60,340 nucleotides of DNA from an uncultured Lachnospiraceae bacterium (GCA_949840805.1 CATKXR010000022.1:1-60340), one strand, 5' to 3'. Counted from the first letter of the stretch, positions 1 through 10,210 are shown. Notes: generated by a model from the sequence alone, not told the origin. A program made the numbers and translations.

Positions 1-2
1 TG

Positions 3-2339
3 GATATTCTTAAAATGCCGTCCTCACAGTCAGGAATTACCCATATTGCGTGGGTAGAATATACAGATGGTGATTTTGCATTGTCCCTGGTGCGTGCTTT
101 TTTCCCGTCCTCTGAATTACAGAATATGGAACAGGAATTTCAAAAGGCCTTATCTCTTATCAATCAATATCGGGACCGCTTGTTACTTATTCTGGACAAT
201 GTGGAAAATCTTGATGACAGGCACCTTATGGGGATTGGGGAACTTCTTCCATGCCGGCTGCTGATCACAAGCCGTTGTGACGGTTTTTCAGGATTTGAAA
301 AAATTCCTGTAATGCCGCTTAAGATGAACGAATGCATGGATTTGTTTTATTACTATTATCACGGAAAGCATGACGATAGTTCTCTGCGTCAAATTATAGA
401 ATTGGCTGACAGGCACACAGTAACAGTGGAACTCCTTTCCAGAATCGCGGATACGGAGGAGGCATTGCTATATGAATTTCTTACTGAACTTAAGAAATGC
501 GGATTTCATATCAGTTCAGAGGAGGCTTCAACCGTTCACAGCAAGCTGCGAACGGAAGGACGGATTATAGAACAACTGCAAAAACTCTTCCGTGTCTATG
601 GGTGTAGTATGCCTGAGACTCATCTGCTTATGCAGACTTCCGCCATTCCTGGAATCCCCTTTCATTTTGGGCAGGCAAAAAAGTGGTTTGCGCAGGAAAA
701 CCGCACACTCCTAAACCGTTTAGCCAGGAAGGGATGGCTGAAAAAAGAAGGGATTTATAATAACGGGAGGAATCGATATCGCTATATTATGCATTCGGTC
801 ATTGCCGCTGCGGTCCGGGCACAGTTTTTAGCGTCTCTGTATGAGGCATGTCAGGGGTTTATCAGAGAGATTACGATTGAAATGGAAGAAAGCAGGGATC
901 AGAATGATTCGTTCAAAAAGGAACTGATACAGTTTAGCTGGTCCCTAAATGATATATTTACTGACAGCTTTAAAGGAGAGGAAGACTGCAGGTTTTTATG
1001 GGCTTTGGCTGAAATCTATCGGGATATCGGCTATTATGAGAGGGTAATTCCTCTGCTGGATTCTTTATTTCAGCTTTATACAAAGCTGTATGGAGAAAAC
1101 TGTATCCAGCTTGCGTCTGTTTGGAATAGCAGAGGCATGATCGACTATGAACTTTCTCATTTTGACACAGCGTTGGAGGCCTACTTAAAGAGCCGATCTA
1201 TTATGGAAGACAGCAAGGGAGAGGGTGAATTCAGCGCAACCGCAAAAGTAGAACTTGCCAAACTGGATCTGAATATTGGGAAAATCTATCTGAAATCAGA
1301 TTACCGCAAGGCGGAACCATTTTTTAAACGTGCTTACGAGACCTTTTTGGCGGAAAAAGGGGATTCAGATGAGCTTACTTTAAATGCCCTAAGTCATAAG
1401 GCTGTCTTATTAGCTCATTCGGGAGAGCATAAGGAAGCAGAGGAGTTATATCTGGATCTTTATGGCAAAACAGACGCTAAAAGTAATGACAGGGAAATGC
1501 TTTTTTTAAGAGCCGGCATTGCGCATAATCTTGGAAATCTGCTGACAGATTACAGGCCAGCCGAAGCAATGTTATATCTGCAGGAGGCAAAGGATATTTT
1601 CAGGAAATTACTATCACCGACACATCCGGATACCCTGGATGTATGGAATACGATCTGTTCTTTGAGGCTTACATTAGAAGATAATTACCCGGATATTTTA
1701 GAAGACTTTTATCGGTTATTGGAACTGTTTCAGAAGGTTTACGGGATGGATGATCCTAATACTGCTACGATCTTTAATAATATAGGGCTTTGCCACTACT
1801 ATATGAATCAGCCGCAGAAAGCGATTGAAAATTATAGGGAGGCAATTCGGATTGACTCCTTATTCTATGGACCGGATCATGAACATACGGCATATATTTA
1901 TAACAATATTGGAGCAGTATATTCGGAGAACGACCAGCCAAAGAAGGCGTTACTTGAGCATGAACATGCATTAAGGATATACGAAAAATATTATCCTGAC
2001 CACAAAAACCTTGATCTGGCACAGACCCATGCCGATCTGGCAGACGCTTATTTAAGGATCGGCGATTTGGATAAAGCCATGAATCATTTGAATGAATCAT
2101 TTGCTATTTATGATCAGCTGCTTCCGGAAAATGCACATCAGTACCTTTCAGTGTGCAGTACACTTGCTAATCTGCTGGTGGCGGCAGGGGATTATAAAAC
2201 TGCTGAGGAACAGTATTCCCATGTTATATGGTTAATGCTTGAAAACGGATACGAGGAAGATTCACAGGCAGTAAGAGAATTTAGTGAGAGAGTGCTGGAA
2301 GTCCGCAGAATGGCACAAAACGAATCAAAAAACACATAA
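3..2339 (+). CDS. STAND/NB-ARC NTPase with C-terminal TPR repeats (5' end outside window)
   Basis: The reading frame is open to the left edge, so the N-terminus and P-loop are probably upstream; the first in-window ATG is at 15. Counting from that ATG, LLLILDNV near residues 56-63 looks like a Walker B strand and LLITSR near 81-86 like the RNBS-B/sensor-1 segment of NB-ARC proteins. A helical region with winged-helix-like basic patches follows (about 180-290). From about residue 320 to the end there are repeated 34-42 residue helical pairs of the TPR_12 type (ALEAYLKSRSIME, KAIENYREAIRID, KALLEHEHALRIYE). STAND proteins are ligand-triggered switches used in signalling and in some anti-phage defence systems; the ligand and effector cannot be seen here. 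The gene is followed by a hairpin terminator and looks monocistronic or last in its unit. Confidence 0.75.
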   Translation, partial: DILKMPSSQSGITHIAWVEYTDGDFALSLVRAFFPSSELQNMEQEFQKALSLINQYRDRLLLILDNVENLDDRHLMGIGELLPCRLLITSRCDGFSGFEKIPVMPLKMNECMDLFYYYYHGKHDDSSLRQIIELADRHTVTVELLSRIADTEEALLYEFLTELKKCGFHISSEEASTVHSKLRTEGRIIEQLQKLFRVYGCSMPETHLLMQTSAIPGIPFHFGQAKKWFAQENRTLLNRLARKGWLKKEGIYNNGRNRYRYIMHSVIAAAVRAQFLASLYEACQGFIREITIEMEESRDQNDSFKKELIQFSWSLNDIFTDSFKGEEDCRFLWALAEIYRDIGYYERVIPLLDSLFQLYTKLYGENCIQLASVWNSRGMIDYELSHFDTALEAYLKSRSIMEDSKGEGEFSATAKVELAKLDLNIGKIYLKSDYRKAEPFFKRAYETFLAEKGDSDELTLNALSHKAVLLAHSGEHKEAEELYLDLYGKTDAKSNDREMLFLRAGIAHNLGNLLTDYRPAEAMLYLQEAKDIFRKLLSPTHPDTLDVWNTICSLRLTLEDNYPDILEDFYRLLELFQKVYGMDDPNTATIFNNIGLCHYYMNQPQKAIENYREAIRIDSLFYGPDHEHTAYIYNNIGAVYSENDQPKKALLEHEHALRIYEKYYPDHKNLDLAQTHADLADAYLRIGDLDKAMNHLNESFAIYDQLLPENAHQYLSVCSTLANLLVAAGDYKTAEEQYSHVIWLMLENGYEEDSQAVREFSERVLEVRRMAQNESKNT

Positions 2340-2349
2340 TATTTTTTGC

Positions 2350-2399
2350 ATAAGGTGTTGGAGATCTGATAGGTTTCTGGCACCTTATTTTTGTTTTTA
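2350..2399 (+). terminator. Rho-independent terminator
   Basis: ATAAGGTG (2350-2357) pairs with CACCTTAT (2381-2388) and is followed by TTTTTGTTTTT. It closes the STAND-TPR gene. Confidence 0.7.
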
Positions 2400-2421
2400 C
2401 CAATCTTATTTCCTTCCACTG

Positions 2422-2428
2422 CATAATT
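2422..2428 (+). promoter_or_regulatory. CATAATT start element, copy 1
   Basis: Heptamer 36 nt before the start of the surface protein gene at 2464 and directly after the terminator at 2350-2399. It is the first of the series of intergenic copies described in the findings. Confidence 0.4.
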
Positions 2429-2463
2429 AGTGGGAAGCATTAGGAAAGGAGATTAAAAACAAG

Positions 2464-5400
2464 ATGAAGAGTAACAATAAGAAGGCTCTGAACCGTTTTG
2501 CAGTGGCAGTCTTAAGCATGTCCATGGCTGTGCCCTCCATGGTTCCGGCAGCCCCTGCCTTTGCAAAGGAAGCCCTGCGGGAGCAGGTTCGCAGCGCCCA
2601 CTATGGCTCCCTGCCAATAGCCACACCCTCAGAGGCCGCCAAAAAGATGGATGAAGGGTTACAAATCCCGGACAGTGAAATCAGAGAGGCAGAAACACCA
2701 AAAACCATAGCAACACCAAGCAATGCCATGCCAAAGAAAAATCAAAGCACCTATCCGTCCTTTGGAAGCGAGGCCTTTTGGAAATGGCTGGATGATCTGA
2801 TAGAGGAAATCCTTGGGGACTGCAGCGAGGATGATTACGAGGCAGCCTTGGAAACTCTTAAGGAGACGCTTAAAACCTGGCACGAAGCCATCACAAATGA
2901 GGATATGACCGATTCAGAAACCCATTATCCGGCCTTTGATGATTCAGAGCCAGGGGACTCTGAATTTTGGGACTGGTTCTATGAGCATGCAGTCACACTG
3001 GATACGGATGGCAACATCACAGCTTACAGAAACGATGTGATCTTTGACTGGATTACCCATGCAGAGTTTTCAGACGCTTTTTCATTCCTGATGAACTTCC
3101 GTACCATGCGCCAGACACAGACTTTATCCGCAGTGGGAAATCTGTGGCCGGACGGATACGGCATGAACGGCAATCTCTACCAGGATGGGAACGGGACAGA
3201 AGAATCCCCCTATATCATTGATTCCGTAGAGGATCTGCGGACACTGGCTATTACCATTGCAGGCGACAGCTATAATGAGGGTACTTATTACCTGATCCGT
3301 AGGGGCACTTATGATTTAAACGGAGCCTGGATTCCCATTGGCTTCCAGAGAAACAGCGGCCAGGGGTATGTTGCCTTTCAGGGACACCTTGCGGCAGAAG
3401 AAGGGGCCAACATCAAGAATCTCGGCTTTAAGGCAAATTCCAATCTGGGAATCACGGCAGAGATGGCACAGAATATCCGTTCCCAGAGATCTGTGGGATT
3501 CTTCGGTGAGATCGGCTCCGGCGCCACTATTACCAACCTGTATCTGAGTACCTCAGGGAATACTCTGGAGGGGACAGACTTTGCCGGAATTTTAGCCGGG
3601 CACGCTGTTGACGCGGCCATTAAGGAATGTACCGTAAACGGAATCGTCAAAGGCCGGGGGTATGTAGGCGGCATTGTGGGTTTTGCTGAATCTTCCACCA
3701 CTCAGAAGAATGACCGGAACATGGTCATCGAAGACTGCCGGGCCGATAAAGTTGCGGCCTACACGGTGGAGGCGGTAAAAACAGTCAGCGAGTTCTGCGG
3801 CGGCCACTCCTGCGTGGGAGGAATCGCAGGGTTTGCGGCCAATACCACCATCATGGATACCTATGTAAGCACCAACACCGGAGCCGGGAATCATATTTAC
3901 GGAAACGGCTCCTATGTGGGCGGTATTGTGGGTGTTATGGAAAACTCCGATGTATATCAGGGATATGTGTATGACGGCGAGATTGGCTCTTCCAACGCTT
4001 ACGCAGTAGGCGGACTGGTGGGCGGTTACGATGGCGGACAGATAAAAGTTGGCCGCTTTTCAGCGACAACCGTAAGGCCCACTTCCACCAACAATTATGA
4101 AGCCTGCTTTATCGGAACCCGTGTCAATGGGGCAGGCTTTACCTACGGCGCCTCTGGAGATATCGCCTATCTGTTTGCCGACACGGCGACAAAAGCCAAC
4201 CAGGGAATCTGCGGCTCCAGGGTGGAGGATGACGGAACCTTTGACGGGGCTGCCCATATTGGCTACTGGCATAAAGCTGACAATTACTACAGCATTGTGT
4301 CCGGACAGAACATCAACCATGCGGAAGAGTATTTTTATAAAGAGCTGGAAGAAGGAATCCTCAATATCAAAAAGACCGGAGAACATGCGGAAACCATCAA
4401 TCATTTTACAGCGGATAAGCAGGGGAAACCTACCAGAGGATATCTTTTGGCAGTGGTCGATCCCACAGTAGATGGTACAAAGGCGGCCTCTGTCAGCGCT
4501 TATATCAGCGGCTCCTATAAGCCGGTGGTGACCAGCCGGGAGCTTGGCGCCTTTGCTCCGGGAGATGTGGTATACCTCTCATTCCAGGACATGGCGGATG
4601 GCACCGGGTATTTCCAGATGGATGACACCAAAGGAAGTAATCCATGGTACAGCTACCGGGAGAAAGATCCCTTCCGTGTGTATCGGGAGCATGAGACCAC
4701 TAAGGGAGTGACGAAAGGGGCCGGTTATTCCATTACCATGCCGGAAGCGGATGTGACTTTAGGGGCAGTCTATAAAAAAGTATCCCAGTCTGTGGCCGTA
4801 AATCCGGCTAAAATCGTATTTGAGGTTACCCAGATCCGGACAGGAAGCCGGGAAAACGCCAATATCGAGTGGCAGGTAACCGCCTACAATGGCAACAACG
4901 ACGCCAGTGACCGGGCGGAGATCATAACCGACGCCAACGGGAACCGATGGGAAAATAAAACCGTGATGACCGTGGATGGAAGCGGCCGGATTACCCGGAA
5001 TGAGGACGCACTGTTCTGGCTGGGCTCCCTGGTAAACGGCTCCAATAATGATACGTTTAACTTAAGCTGGAAGACCGGCAATGACAAAAACCATGGAATC
5101 ATCAGCAATCCAACCCCGGGGGAAGGGCTGACCAATGCGAAAAAGGCCTACTTTACCTTAAACCTTGAAGATTCCGCCCTGGCTGCGAAAGCGGAGGAAC
5201 TGGCCGAGATCCAAAGGCAAGGCGGCTACAAGGACAGCATGACCACCAGCCAGCCCTACTGGTACCATTCCGTGATTACTGCCATCGCCCAGACTACGGA
5301 CTCGGAAGACCAGCAGAATCCGCCAAAGGGCTATGCGGACATCGACATCAAATTCCATGTAAAAGATAATACTCAGGTCTCTCTGAATGGCGTGGCTCTT

Positions 5401-7074
5401 TCCAAAAACAGCATTACCTATGATGTGGTGCGTACCTTAAGGGGCAGCAGGGCAAACCCTGCCGTGTCCTATACGGTAAACGGAAAGACGCCGGATGAGG
5501 AGAGTACCACTGTATCCAACTTAAACGCCGCATTTCATCCAGATTATTTTTCAGGAAGCCAGGTGTCCTGGTATCTGTCCAGGCCCGGGCAGGGAGCTGA
5601 TTTTGAAAAAGATCAGCATACGGCAGTGGCAGCGGATAAAAATACCTTTGATGACGGCACCATCCAGGTGGCAGTGTCGGGAACCGGAGATAAGGCCTAT
5701 TACCACGGGAATGTCACATTAAAAGGCATAACAGCCAGCTCCTGCTCCAATGCCATGATTGCCGGTATTGTAAAAGCCCAGGATGAGCAGTATACCAGTC
5801 AGCTAAAGGCAGTGCCGGATACCTTAAACACTTATGAAACCTATGTGAAAGTGACCGGAGAGGATACCAACAATCACTCCGCCACAGATACTTGCCGGGT
5901 CCAAGTGAATGTTAAGACTGTGGATAAGACGGAGATTATGCCGGAAGAACTTAAGCTGACCGGCGGGCTTTCCGCAAACGGAGTGCCGATCAACCATGTC
6001 AACAATATGCATGGGTACCATATCATTTACACTTTTGAGGGCAATTCCAGATCCCAGGTAAAATCCCGTGATATCTATGTAAAGGACGGGGCCAATACGA
6101 AGGTGATTGACGGTCATGGGGAGACCTTTACGGCCAAAATCCTGCCGGAAAAGGATAACAGCCAGTCGGCATACCAGCCATATGACAAGAACGTGGTATG
6201 GTCCCTGGCAAACGGGGATGTCACCGGACAGCCCAACTTCAATCCCTATGATGTGCTGGACATCGATTCCGCTACCGGAACCATCACAGTCAGAGGGTAC
6301 GGGGACAGCAAAGAGTCAGCCGACCCCGGATACTCTCCCTGGGTTCAGGACCAGATTTCCAAGGGAAACTTAGACGGGGTCACGGCAAAGATTCAGGTGG
6401 TGGCAACGTCAGCCAGGGATAACAGCCTGGTTCAGACAAAGCCTGTCGAGGTGACCTTCACAGCAGCTTCCATGAGCAGCAATATGGAAAAAGGGATAGA
6501 TTTCGATATCGTCCTCACAAAAGAGGCGGCAACCGGGCTTTCCGGGACAGACATAACAGAAAAGGGAAACTGGAGCGGGACCGATGCCAGAAAGATAAGC
6601 GCGAAGGCCACCGGCACCAGCGAGTCCCCGGACTTTTCCATTTATGACAGGACAGGAACCGTGGAGGACAACCAGGTGATCTCCCTGACAGATGTTGAAG
6701 CCGTAAACGCCGGCGCAAGCGGGATGGTTTCCGTGAAGACGGACGCCGCCTGGATGAAAGAGATCATAAAGAACCGGGCATCATCAAACAGCGGAACGCA
6801 TGGGGCGGTCATCAAGGCCAAAACCACCAAAGGTATTTCTGTTGCAGAGATTCCTATCTCGATTAATTTCCGCTATGATGGGGTAGATCTGGCAGCCTCC
6901 ACGCTTTCCAAACTGCCGGAAGGCTATGTCCCTTCTCCCTCCGTGATTGCCTCTGAAACACCGGAAAATACTTATGACACAAAGAAGGCTTCTGTAAAAG
7001 ACCGGCGGATTGCCATGGATGTGGTGGTGACCCAGGGAAATTACAGCATGAACAATCCGGGAACCAGGAAGTGA
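2464..7074 (+). CDS. Large secreted surface protein with GLUG-type repeats, N-terminal part of an interrupted gene
   Basis: 1536 residues preceded by AGGAAAGGAG. Residues 1-35 form a signal peptide (KK-rich start, hydrophobic core, cleavage near AFA-KE). About residues 395-525 contain four GLUG-like strands (VGGIVGFAES, VGGIAGFAAN, VGGIVGVMEN, VGGLVGGYDG), typical of beta-helical surface adhesins. The remainder is repeated Ig-like modules of the bacterial Ig/invasin type, with recurrent FRYD and TV...DG...V.V motifs. The frame stops at TGA 7072-7074, but the same frame continues to 9018 with more of the same modules, so the intact protein would be about 2184 residues. The likely role is adhesion or cell contact for the element's host. 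No enzyme motif is visible. Confidence 0.8.
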   Translation: MKSNNKKALNRFAVAVLSMSMAVPSMVPAAPAFAKEALREQVRSAHYGSLPIATPSEAAKKMDEGLQIPDSEIREAETPKTIATPSNAMPKKNQSTYPSFGSEAFWKWLDDLIEEILGDCSEDDYEAALETLKETLKTWHEAITNEDMTDSETHYPAFDDSEPGDSEFWDWFYEHAVTLDTDGNITAYRNDVIFDWITHAEFSDAFSFLMNFRTMRQTQTLSAVGNLWPDGYGMNGNLYQDGNGTEESPYIIDSVEDLRTLAITIAGDSYNEGTYYLIRRGTYDLNGAWIPIGFQRNSGQGYVAFQGHLAAEEGANIKNLGFKANSNLGITAEMAQNIRSQRSVGFFGEIGSGATITNLYLSTSGNTLEGTDFAGILAGHAVDAAIKECTVNGIVKGRGYVGGIVGFAESSTTQKNDRNMVIEDCRADKVAAYTVEAVKTVSEFCGGHSCVGGIAGFAANTTIMDTYVSTNTGAGNHIYGNGSYVGGIVGVMENSDVYQGYVYDGEIGSSNAYAVGGLVGGYDGGQIKVGRFSATTVRPTSTNNYEACFIGTRVNGAGFTYGASGDIAYLFADTATKANQGICGSRVEDDGTFDGAAHIGYWHKADNYYSIVSGQNINHAEEYFYKELEEGILNIKKTGEHAETINHFTADKQGKPTRGYLLAVVDPTVDGTKAASVSAYISGSYKPVVTSRELGAFAPGDVVYLSFQDMADGTGYFQMDDTKGSNPWYSYREKDPFRVYREHETTKGVTKGAGYSITMPEADVTLGAVYKKVSQSVAVNPAKIVFEVTQIRTGSRENANIEWQVTAYNGNNDASDRAEIITDANGNRWENKTVMTVDGSGRITRNEDALFWLGSLVNGSNNDTFNLSWKTGNDKNHGIISNPTPGEGLTNAKKAYFTLNLEDSALAAKAEELAEIQRQGGYKDSMTTSQPYWYHSVITAIAQTTDSEDQQNPPKGYADIDIKFHVKDNTQVSLNGVALSKNSITYDVVRTLRGSRANPAVSYTVNGKTPDEESTTVSNLNAAFHPDYFSGSQVSWYLSRPGQGADFEKDQHTAVAADKNTFDDGTIQVAVSGTGDKAYYHGNVTLKGITASSCSNAMIAGIVKAQDEQYTSQLKAVPDTLNTYETYVKVTGEDTNNHSATDTCRVQVNVKTVDKTEIMPEELKLTGGLSANGVPINHVNNMHGYHIIYTFEGNSRSQVKSRDIYVKDGANTKVIDGHGETFTAKILPEKDNSQSAYQPYDKNVVWSLANGDVTGQPNFNPYDVLDIDSATGTITVRGYGDSKESADPGYSPWVQDQISKGNLDGVTAKIQVVATSARDNSLVQTKPVEVTFTAASMSSNMEKGIDFDIVLTKEAATGLSGTDITEKGNWSGTDARKISAKATGTSESPDFSIYDRTGTVEDNQVISLTDVEAVNAGASGMVSVKTDAAWMKEIIKNRASSNSGTHGAVIKAKTTKGISVAEIPISINFRYDGVDLAASTLSKLPEGYVPSPSVIASETPENTYDTKKASVKDRRIAMDVVVTQGNYSMNNPGTRK

Positions 7075-7086
7075 TCTTACGGGATT

Positions 7087-9018
7087 GTGAAACTTGAAAA
7101 TACCACATATACCAAACAGGGAGTAAAGGAAAATGACGCGGTCTATGAACTGAGCGGGCCTATCAAAGACTACTGCAAAGTGGAAAAGGGCTGCCTGGTA
7201 CCCATTAAGGGGCACTGGGAGGAGCTGATTTCCTCCGGGAAAGTGAATGGAACGGTAAGCGGCATTGTAACTGCCAAAAAAGAGATTGACGGAAAATCCA
7301 TGTCCGACAGTTACAAGGTATCCATCCATTTCCGCTATGATAAAGCAGTTCTGGAATCCCATGAGGAGACCTTTGATGTGGTCTGCACCCAGGATTCCAG
7401 AACCAATTCCGTAAAGTCTCACTGGACTGGAGACCACTTTATCCAGCTGAAGGCCCGTATCTCCGATGAGAACGGGAAAGATGTCACCCCGGTCTGGGAG
7501 AGCTCCGATGAGTCGATTGCCACTGTTGACTCGGACGGAAGAGTGTATGTAAAAAAGGACACCTGGATGAAGGAAATTATGGATGGGGCGAAGAATTACG
7601 GAACCGATGTCCACAGCGGAACCAGGACAGTGATCATTACGGCAAAACATCCACACACGGGGGCAACGGCTGACAGCTGCCAGGTGACGGTGAACTTCCG
7701 CTATGACCAGACGATCCTTGACCGGAATGAAGAGATTTTCAACCTGGTCCTCACTCAGACCTCCCGTACCAACCAGCCAGCCGTCAAGTGGAGCGGAAAC
7801 GGCAGCCGGAAACTGAATGCCAGGATTTATGCAGAGGCAGGGGAGAATACCAGGCCATACTGGTCATCGGAAGACGGAAAGATTCTCACTGTGGATGAGG
7901 CCGGAAATATCCTTCCTGTTATCCATGCGGAGTGGCAGAAAGCCATTGTCGCCGAGGGGAAATATTCCGGGCAGAGGAAGGTGGCAGTCCATGTCCAGAA
8001 TGAGGGGAAGACCCTGAAGGACAGCTGTAATGTAATTTTGAATTTCCAATACGAGGATGTAAAGCTGTCTGAAAATGCCAGGACCATGGATGTGACGATC
8101 ACAGCGTCCGGAAGCCGGTCTGCCCCGGTCTATGCGGTAACAGGTACCATAAATACAAAGGTGCATGGAACCATTCATTCTTCCAGAAAAGAAGAGAGCA
8201 GGGTTGTATTCTCATCCGGGGATAATACGGTTCTGACTGTTGACAAGGATGGCAATATCCGCCTGGTACTGCCCACATCCATGAACGGAAGCAGTTTCAC
8301 GGGCAGTGCCTCCAGCCTGATCAAAGAAGCCATCAAACATCCATGGACCAAGATCAACCCTTATGTGACTGGGAAAACCGTTGTGATTACGGCGTCTTCC
8401 GAAGACGGGCGCATGGCAGACCAGTGCAATGTGAAGGTAAACGTAAAGTATCTTGACAATACTTATGCTCCCAGCTTTGGCGGAGGTGGCGGACGGGGAG
8501 GCAGCGGCGGAGGAAGCGGTTCGTCTTCCCGGTCCACCACACCAAGCGGGAACAAAACCGCAACTGCTTCGGGGCTTCCGTCTTATGTGGTGAAGGGCGG
8601 AACCTGGGTACAGGATTCTGCCGGGAACTGGTTTTATTCCAATGAGCGCACTTATACCGATGAGTGGGCAGCTGTCCAGAATCCATACGCGGATAAAAGT
8701 AAGGGACAGCCTCTGTTTGACTGGTTCCATTTCGGAAAGGATTCCGTGATGACCGTTGGCTGGTATACGGATAAAGCGGGAGATACCTATTATCTGCACC
8801 CCATTTCCGACAACACCCTGGGGCATATGTATATTGGATGGCACTGGCTCGATGATAATGGTGACGGAATTGCGGAATGTTACTATTTTGAAACGGAGTC
8901 CAACGGCTACAAGGGCCGCCTTTATAAGTCCACAACCACACCGGACGGATATACGGTCAATGAAAAGGGGCAGTGGGTAGACAATGGAAAGGTTGCGGCC
9001 AAAAAACTGAATCAGTAG
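7087..9018 (+). CDS. C-terminal part of the interrupted surface protein: Ig-like modules plus cell-wall-binding repeats
   Basis: 643 residues in the same frame as the upstream ORF after a single TGA at 7072. The only initiation candidate, GTG at 7087, has no ribosome binding site, so this part is probably not translated independently. Three to four Ig-like modules share the signature FRYD...DVV.TQ.SRTN...W; the corresponding W position in the module spanning the stop is where TGA lies. Next come a Gly/Ser linker (about residues 460-480) and tryptophan/tyrosine-rich repeats (GTWVQDSAGNWFYSN, VGWYTDKAGDTYYLHP) that resemble choline/cell-wall-binding repeats. This suggests non-covalent wall attachment in the intact protein. 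If truncated at 7074, the product would be released from the wall. Confidence 0.7.
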   Translation: MKLENTTYTKQGVKENDAVYELSGPIKDYCKVEKGCLVPIKGHWEELISSGKVNGTVSGIVTAKKEIDGKSMSDSYKVSIHFRYDKAVLESHEETFDVVCTQDSRTNSVKSHWTGDHFIQLKARISDENGKDVTPVWESSDESIATVDSDGRVYVKKDTWMKEIMDGAKNYGTDVHSGTRTVIITAKHPHTGATADSCQVTVNFRYDQTILDRNEEIFNLVLTQTSRTNQPAVKWSGNGSRKLNARIYAEAGENTRPYWSSEDGKILTVDEAGNILPVIHAEWQKAIVAEGKYSGQRKVAVHVQNEGKTLKDSCNVILNFQYEDVKLSENARTMDVTITASGSRSAPVYAVTGTINTKVHGTIHSSRKEESRVVFSSGDNTVLTVDKDGNIRLVLPTSMNGSSFTGSASSLIKEAIKHPWTKINPYVTGKTVVITASSEDGRMADQCNVKVNVKYLDNTYAPSFGGGGGRGGSGGGSGSSSRSTTPSGNKTATASGLPSYVVKGGTWVQDSAGNWFYSNERTYTDEWAAVQNPYADKSKGQPLFDWFHFGKDSVMTVGWYTDKAGDTYYLHPISDNTLGHMYIGWHWLDDNGDGIAECYYFETESNGYKGRLYKSTTTPDGYTVNEKGQWVDNGKVAAKKLNQ

Positions 9019-9037
9019 GAAAGGAGAATCCATAGAG

Positions 9038-9064
9038 CATGCCCTCCCGGTCAGGGAGGGTATG
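9038..9064 (+). terminator. Strong hairpin after the surface protein gene
   Basis: CATGCCCTCCC pairs with GGGAGGGTATG (11 bp, one G-U) around a 5-nt loop. Only a short T-rich tail follows, so termination may be partial. Confidence 0.5.
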
Positions 9065-9106
9065 TTTCTGAAAGAAGAATTGAACATCAGGGCCGGCTTT
9101 GACCAG

Positions 9107-9113
9107 CATAATT
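9107..9113 (+). promoter_or_regulatory. CATAATT start element, copy 2
   Basis: 42 nt upstream of the primase start codon and 43 nt after the preceding hairpin. Confidence 0.4.
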
Positions 9114-9154
9114 CTTAGGAAAGAAAAAGGTATTGGAGAAGGAAGGATAGAGCG

Positions 9155-10210
9155 ATGTATGAAACAATCAGTGAATTGGTTGCCAGATATACAAAAGTAA
9201 CCTGGGATCCGGTATCTGGAAAGCACTTTGGAAGCTGTCCTTTTTGTCATGGGAGGACGGATACCTTTATGGCGGATGACCGGAAAGGAATTTTTTTCTG
9301 CTATGCCTGCGGCGCCTCCGGAGATAAAAAGGACTTCCTGGCAAGGATGGAACCCCAAAAGCATGGTATGATGACCGGTCAGAAAAATCCGCTTCTTCTA
9401 CAGATTTATGAGGAAGCCGCCTATTTTTATTACACAGAACTGACAAAGACAGACCACCCGGGCCGTCAGTACCTTGCTGACAGGGGAATCTCCATGGACG
9501 GCATCAGGGAATACGGGCTCGGCTTTGCTCCGGACGGTTTTTCCGTTCTTTACAGCCGAATGATCAGACGGTACCGCCATGGGGAGCTGATGGCTTCCGG
9601 GCTGTTTAAACTAAGCGCCAGAGGATACCCCTATGATTTCTTCCGCAACCGGATCATGTTTCCGATTATGGATGAGAACGGCGATGTGATTGCCTTTGGC
9701 GGAAGGGTTCTTGACGATTCCAAGCCCAAATATCTGAATTCCACCGAGACGGAACTTTTCAGCAAGCGAAGGAATCTTTATGGGTTTCCCTACACTCAGG
9801 ATACCAGGGGACAGGCGCTGATTCTCTGCGAGGGGTATTTGGACTATATCACGCTGCACCGTGCCGGCTTTTACAATTCGGCCGCAGTGTTAGGCACAGC
9901 GCTTACCCAGGAACACGCAAGGCTGATCGCAGCCAGATACAAGGAAGTTCTCCTGGCCATGGACAGCGATGAGGCCGGGATTCATGCGGCGAAAAAGTCC
10001 ATTGAACTGTTAAGAAAAGCGGGGCTTTTGGTTAAGGTTCTGGATTTTTCTCCGTACAAAGATCCGGATGAACTGATAAGAGAGGAGCCCTTGGGAATCG
10101 AAGAGTTTAGGAAACGAATCGAACATGCGCTTCCGGCCCATATGTTTCTGGCCAGGCATGCGAAAGAGACAGGAGAGCTGATTGATATCCTGATGCAGCA
10201 GGTCGTTTGA
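9155..10210 (+). CDS. DnaG-like DNA primase (CHC2 zinc finger plus Toprim), short form
   Basis: 351 residues. The CHC2 zinc finger is near residues 28-55 (CPFCHGRTDTF...FFCYACG, a C-x2-C...C-x2-C pattern). A Toprim_N-type region (about 95-210, EYGLGFAPDGF and FFRNRIMFPIMDENG) is followed by the Toprim domain, with the catalytic Glu in LCEGYLDY and the metal-binding DxD in AMDSDEAG. The C-terminal DnaB-interaction domain of cellular DnaG (about 600 residues in full) is missing, which is common for plasmid and ICE primases. It likely primes the incoming transferred strand or autonomous element replication. The start ATG has GAAGGATAGAG in front. The terminator hairpin overlaps its last codons. 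Confidence 0.85.
   Translation: MYETISELVARYTKVTWDPVSGKHFGSCPFCHGRTDTFMADDRKGIFFCYACGASGDKKDFLARMEPQKHGMMTGQKNPLLLQIYEEAAYFYYTELTKTDHPGRQYLADRGISMDGIREYGLGFAPDGFSVLYSRMIRRYRHGELMASGLFKLSARGYPYDFFRNRIMFPIMDENGDVIAFGGRVLDDSKPKYLNSTETELFSKRRNLYGFPYTQDTRGQALILCEGYLDYITLHRAGFYNSAAVLGTALTQEHARLIAARYKEVLLAMDSDEAGIHAAKKSIELLRKAGLLVKVLDFSPYKDPDELIREEPLGIEEFRKRIEHALPAHMFLARHAKETGELIDILMQQVV

Noticed and set aside
7072..7074. TGA recoded as Trp or Sec in the whole element
   Set aside because: Many genes in the window end cleanly at TGA (for example 13531, 31, 37-kb and 42414 stops are ordinary), there is no selenocysteine-type context, and only one surface gene is split.
9039..9073. Short ORF inside the hairpin after the surface gene
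   Set aside because: Its codons lie in the terminator stem; no independent support.
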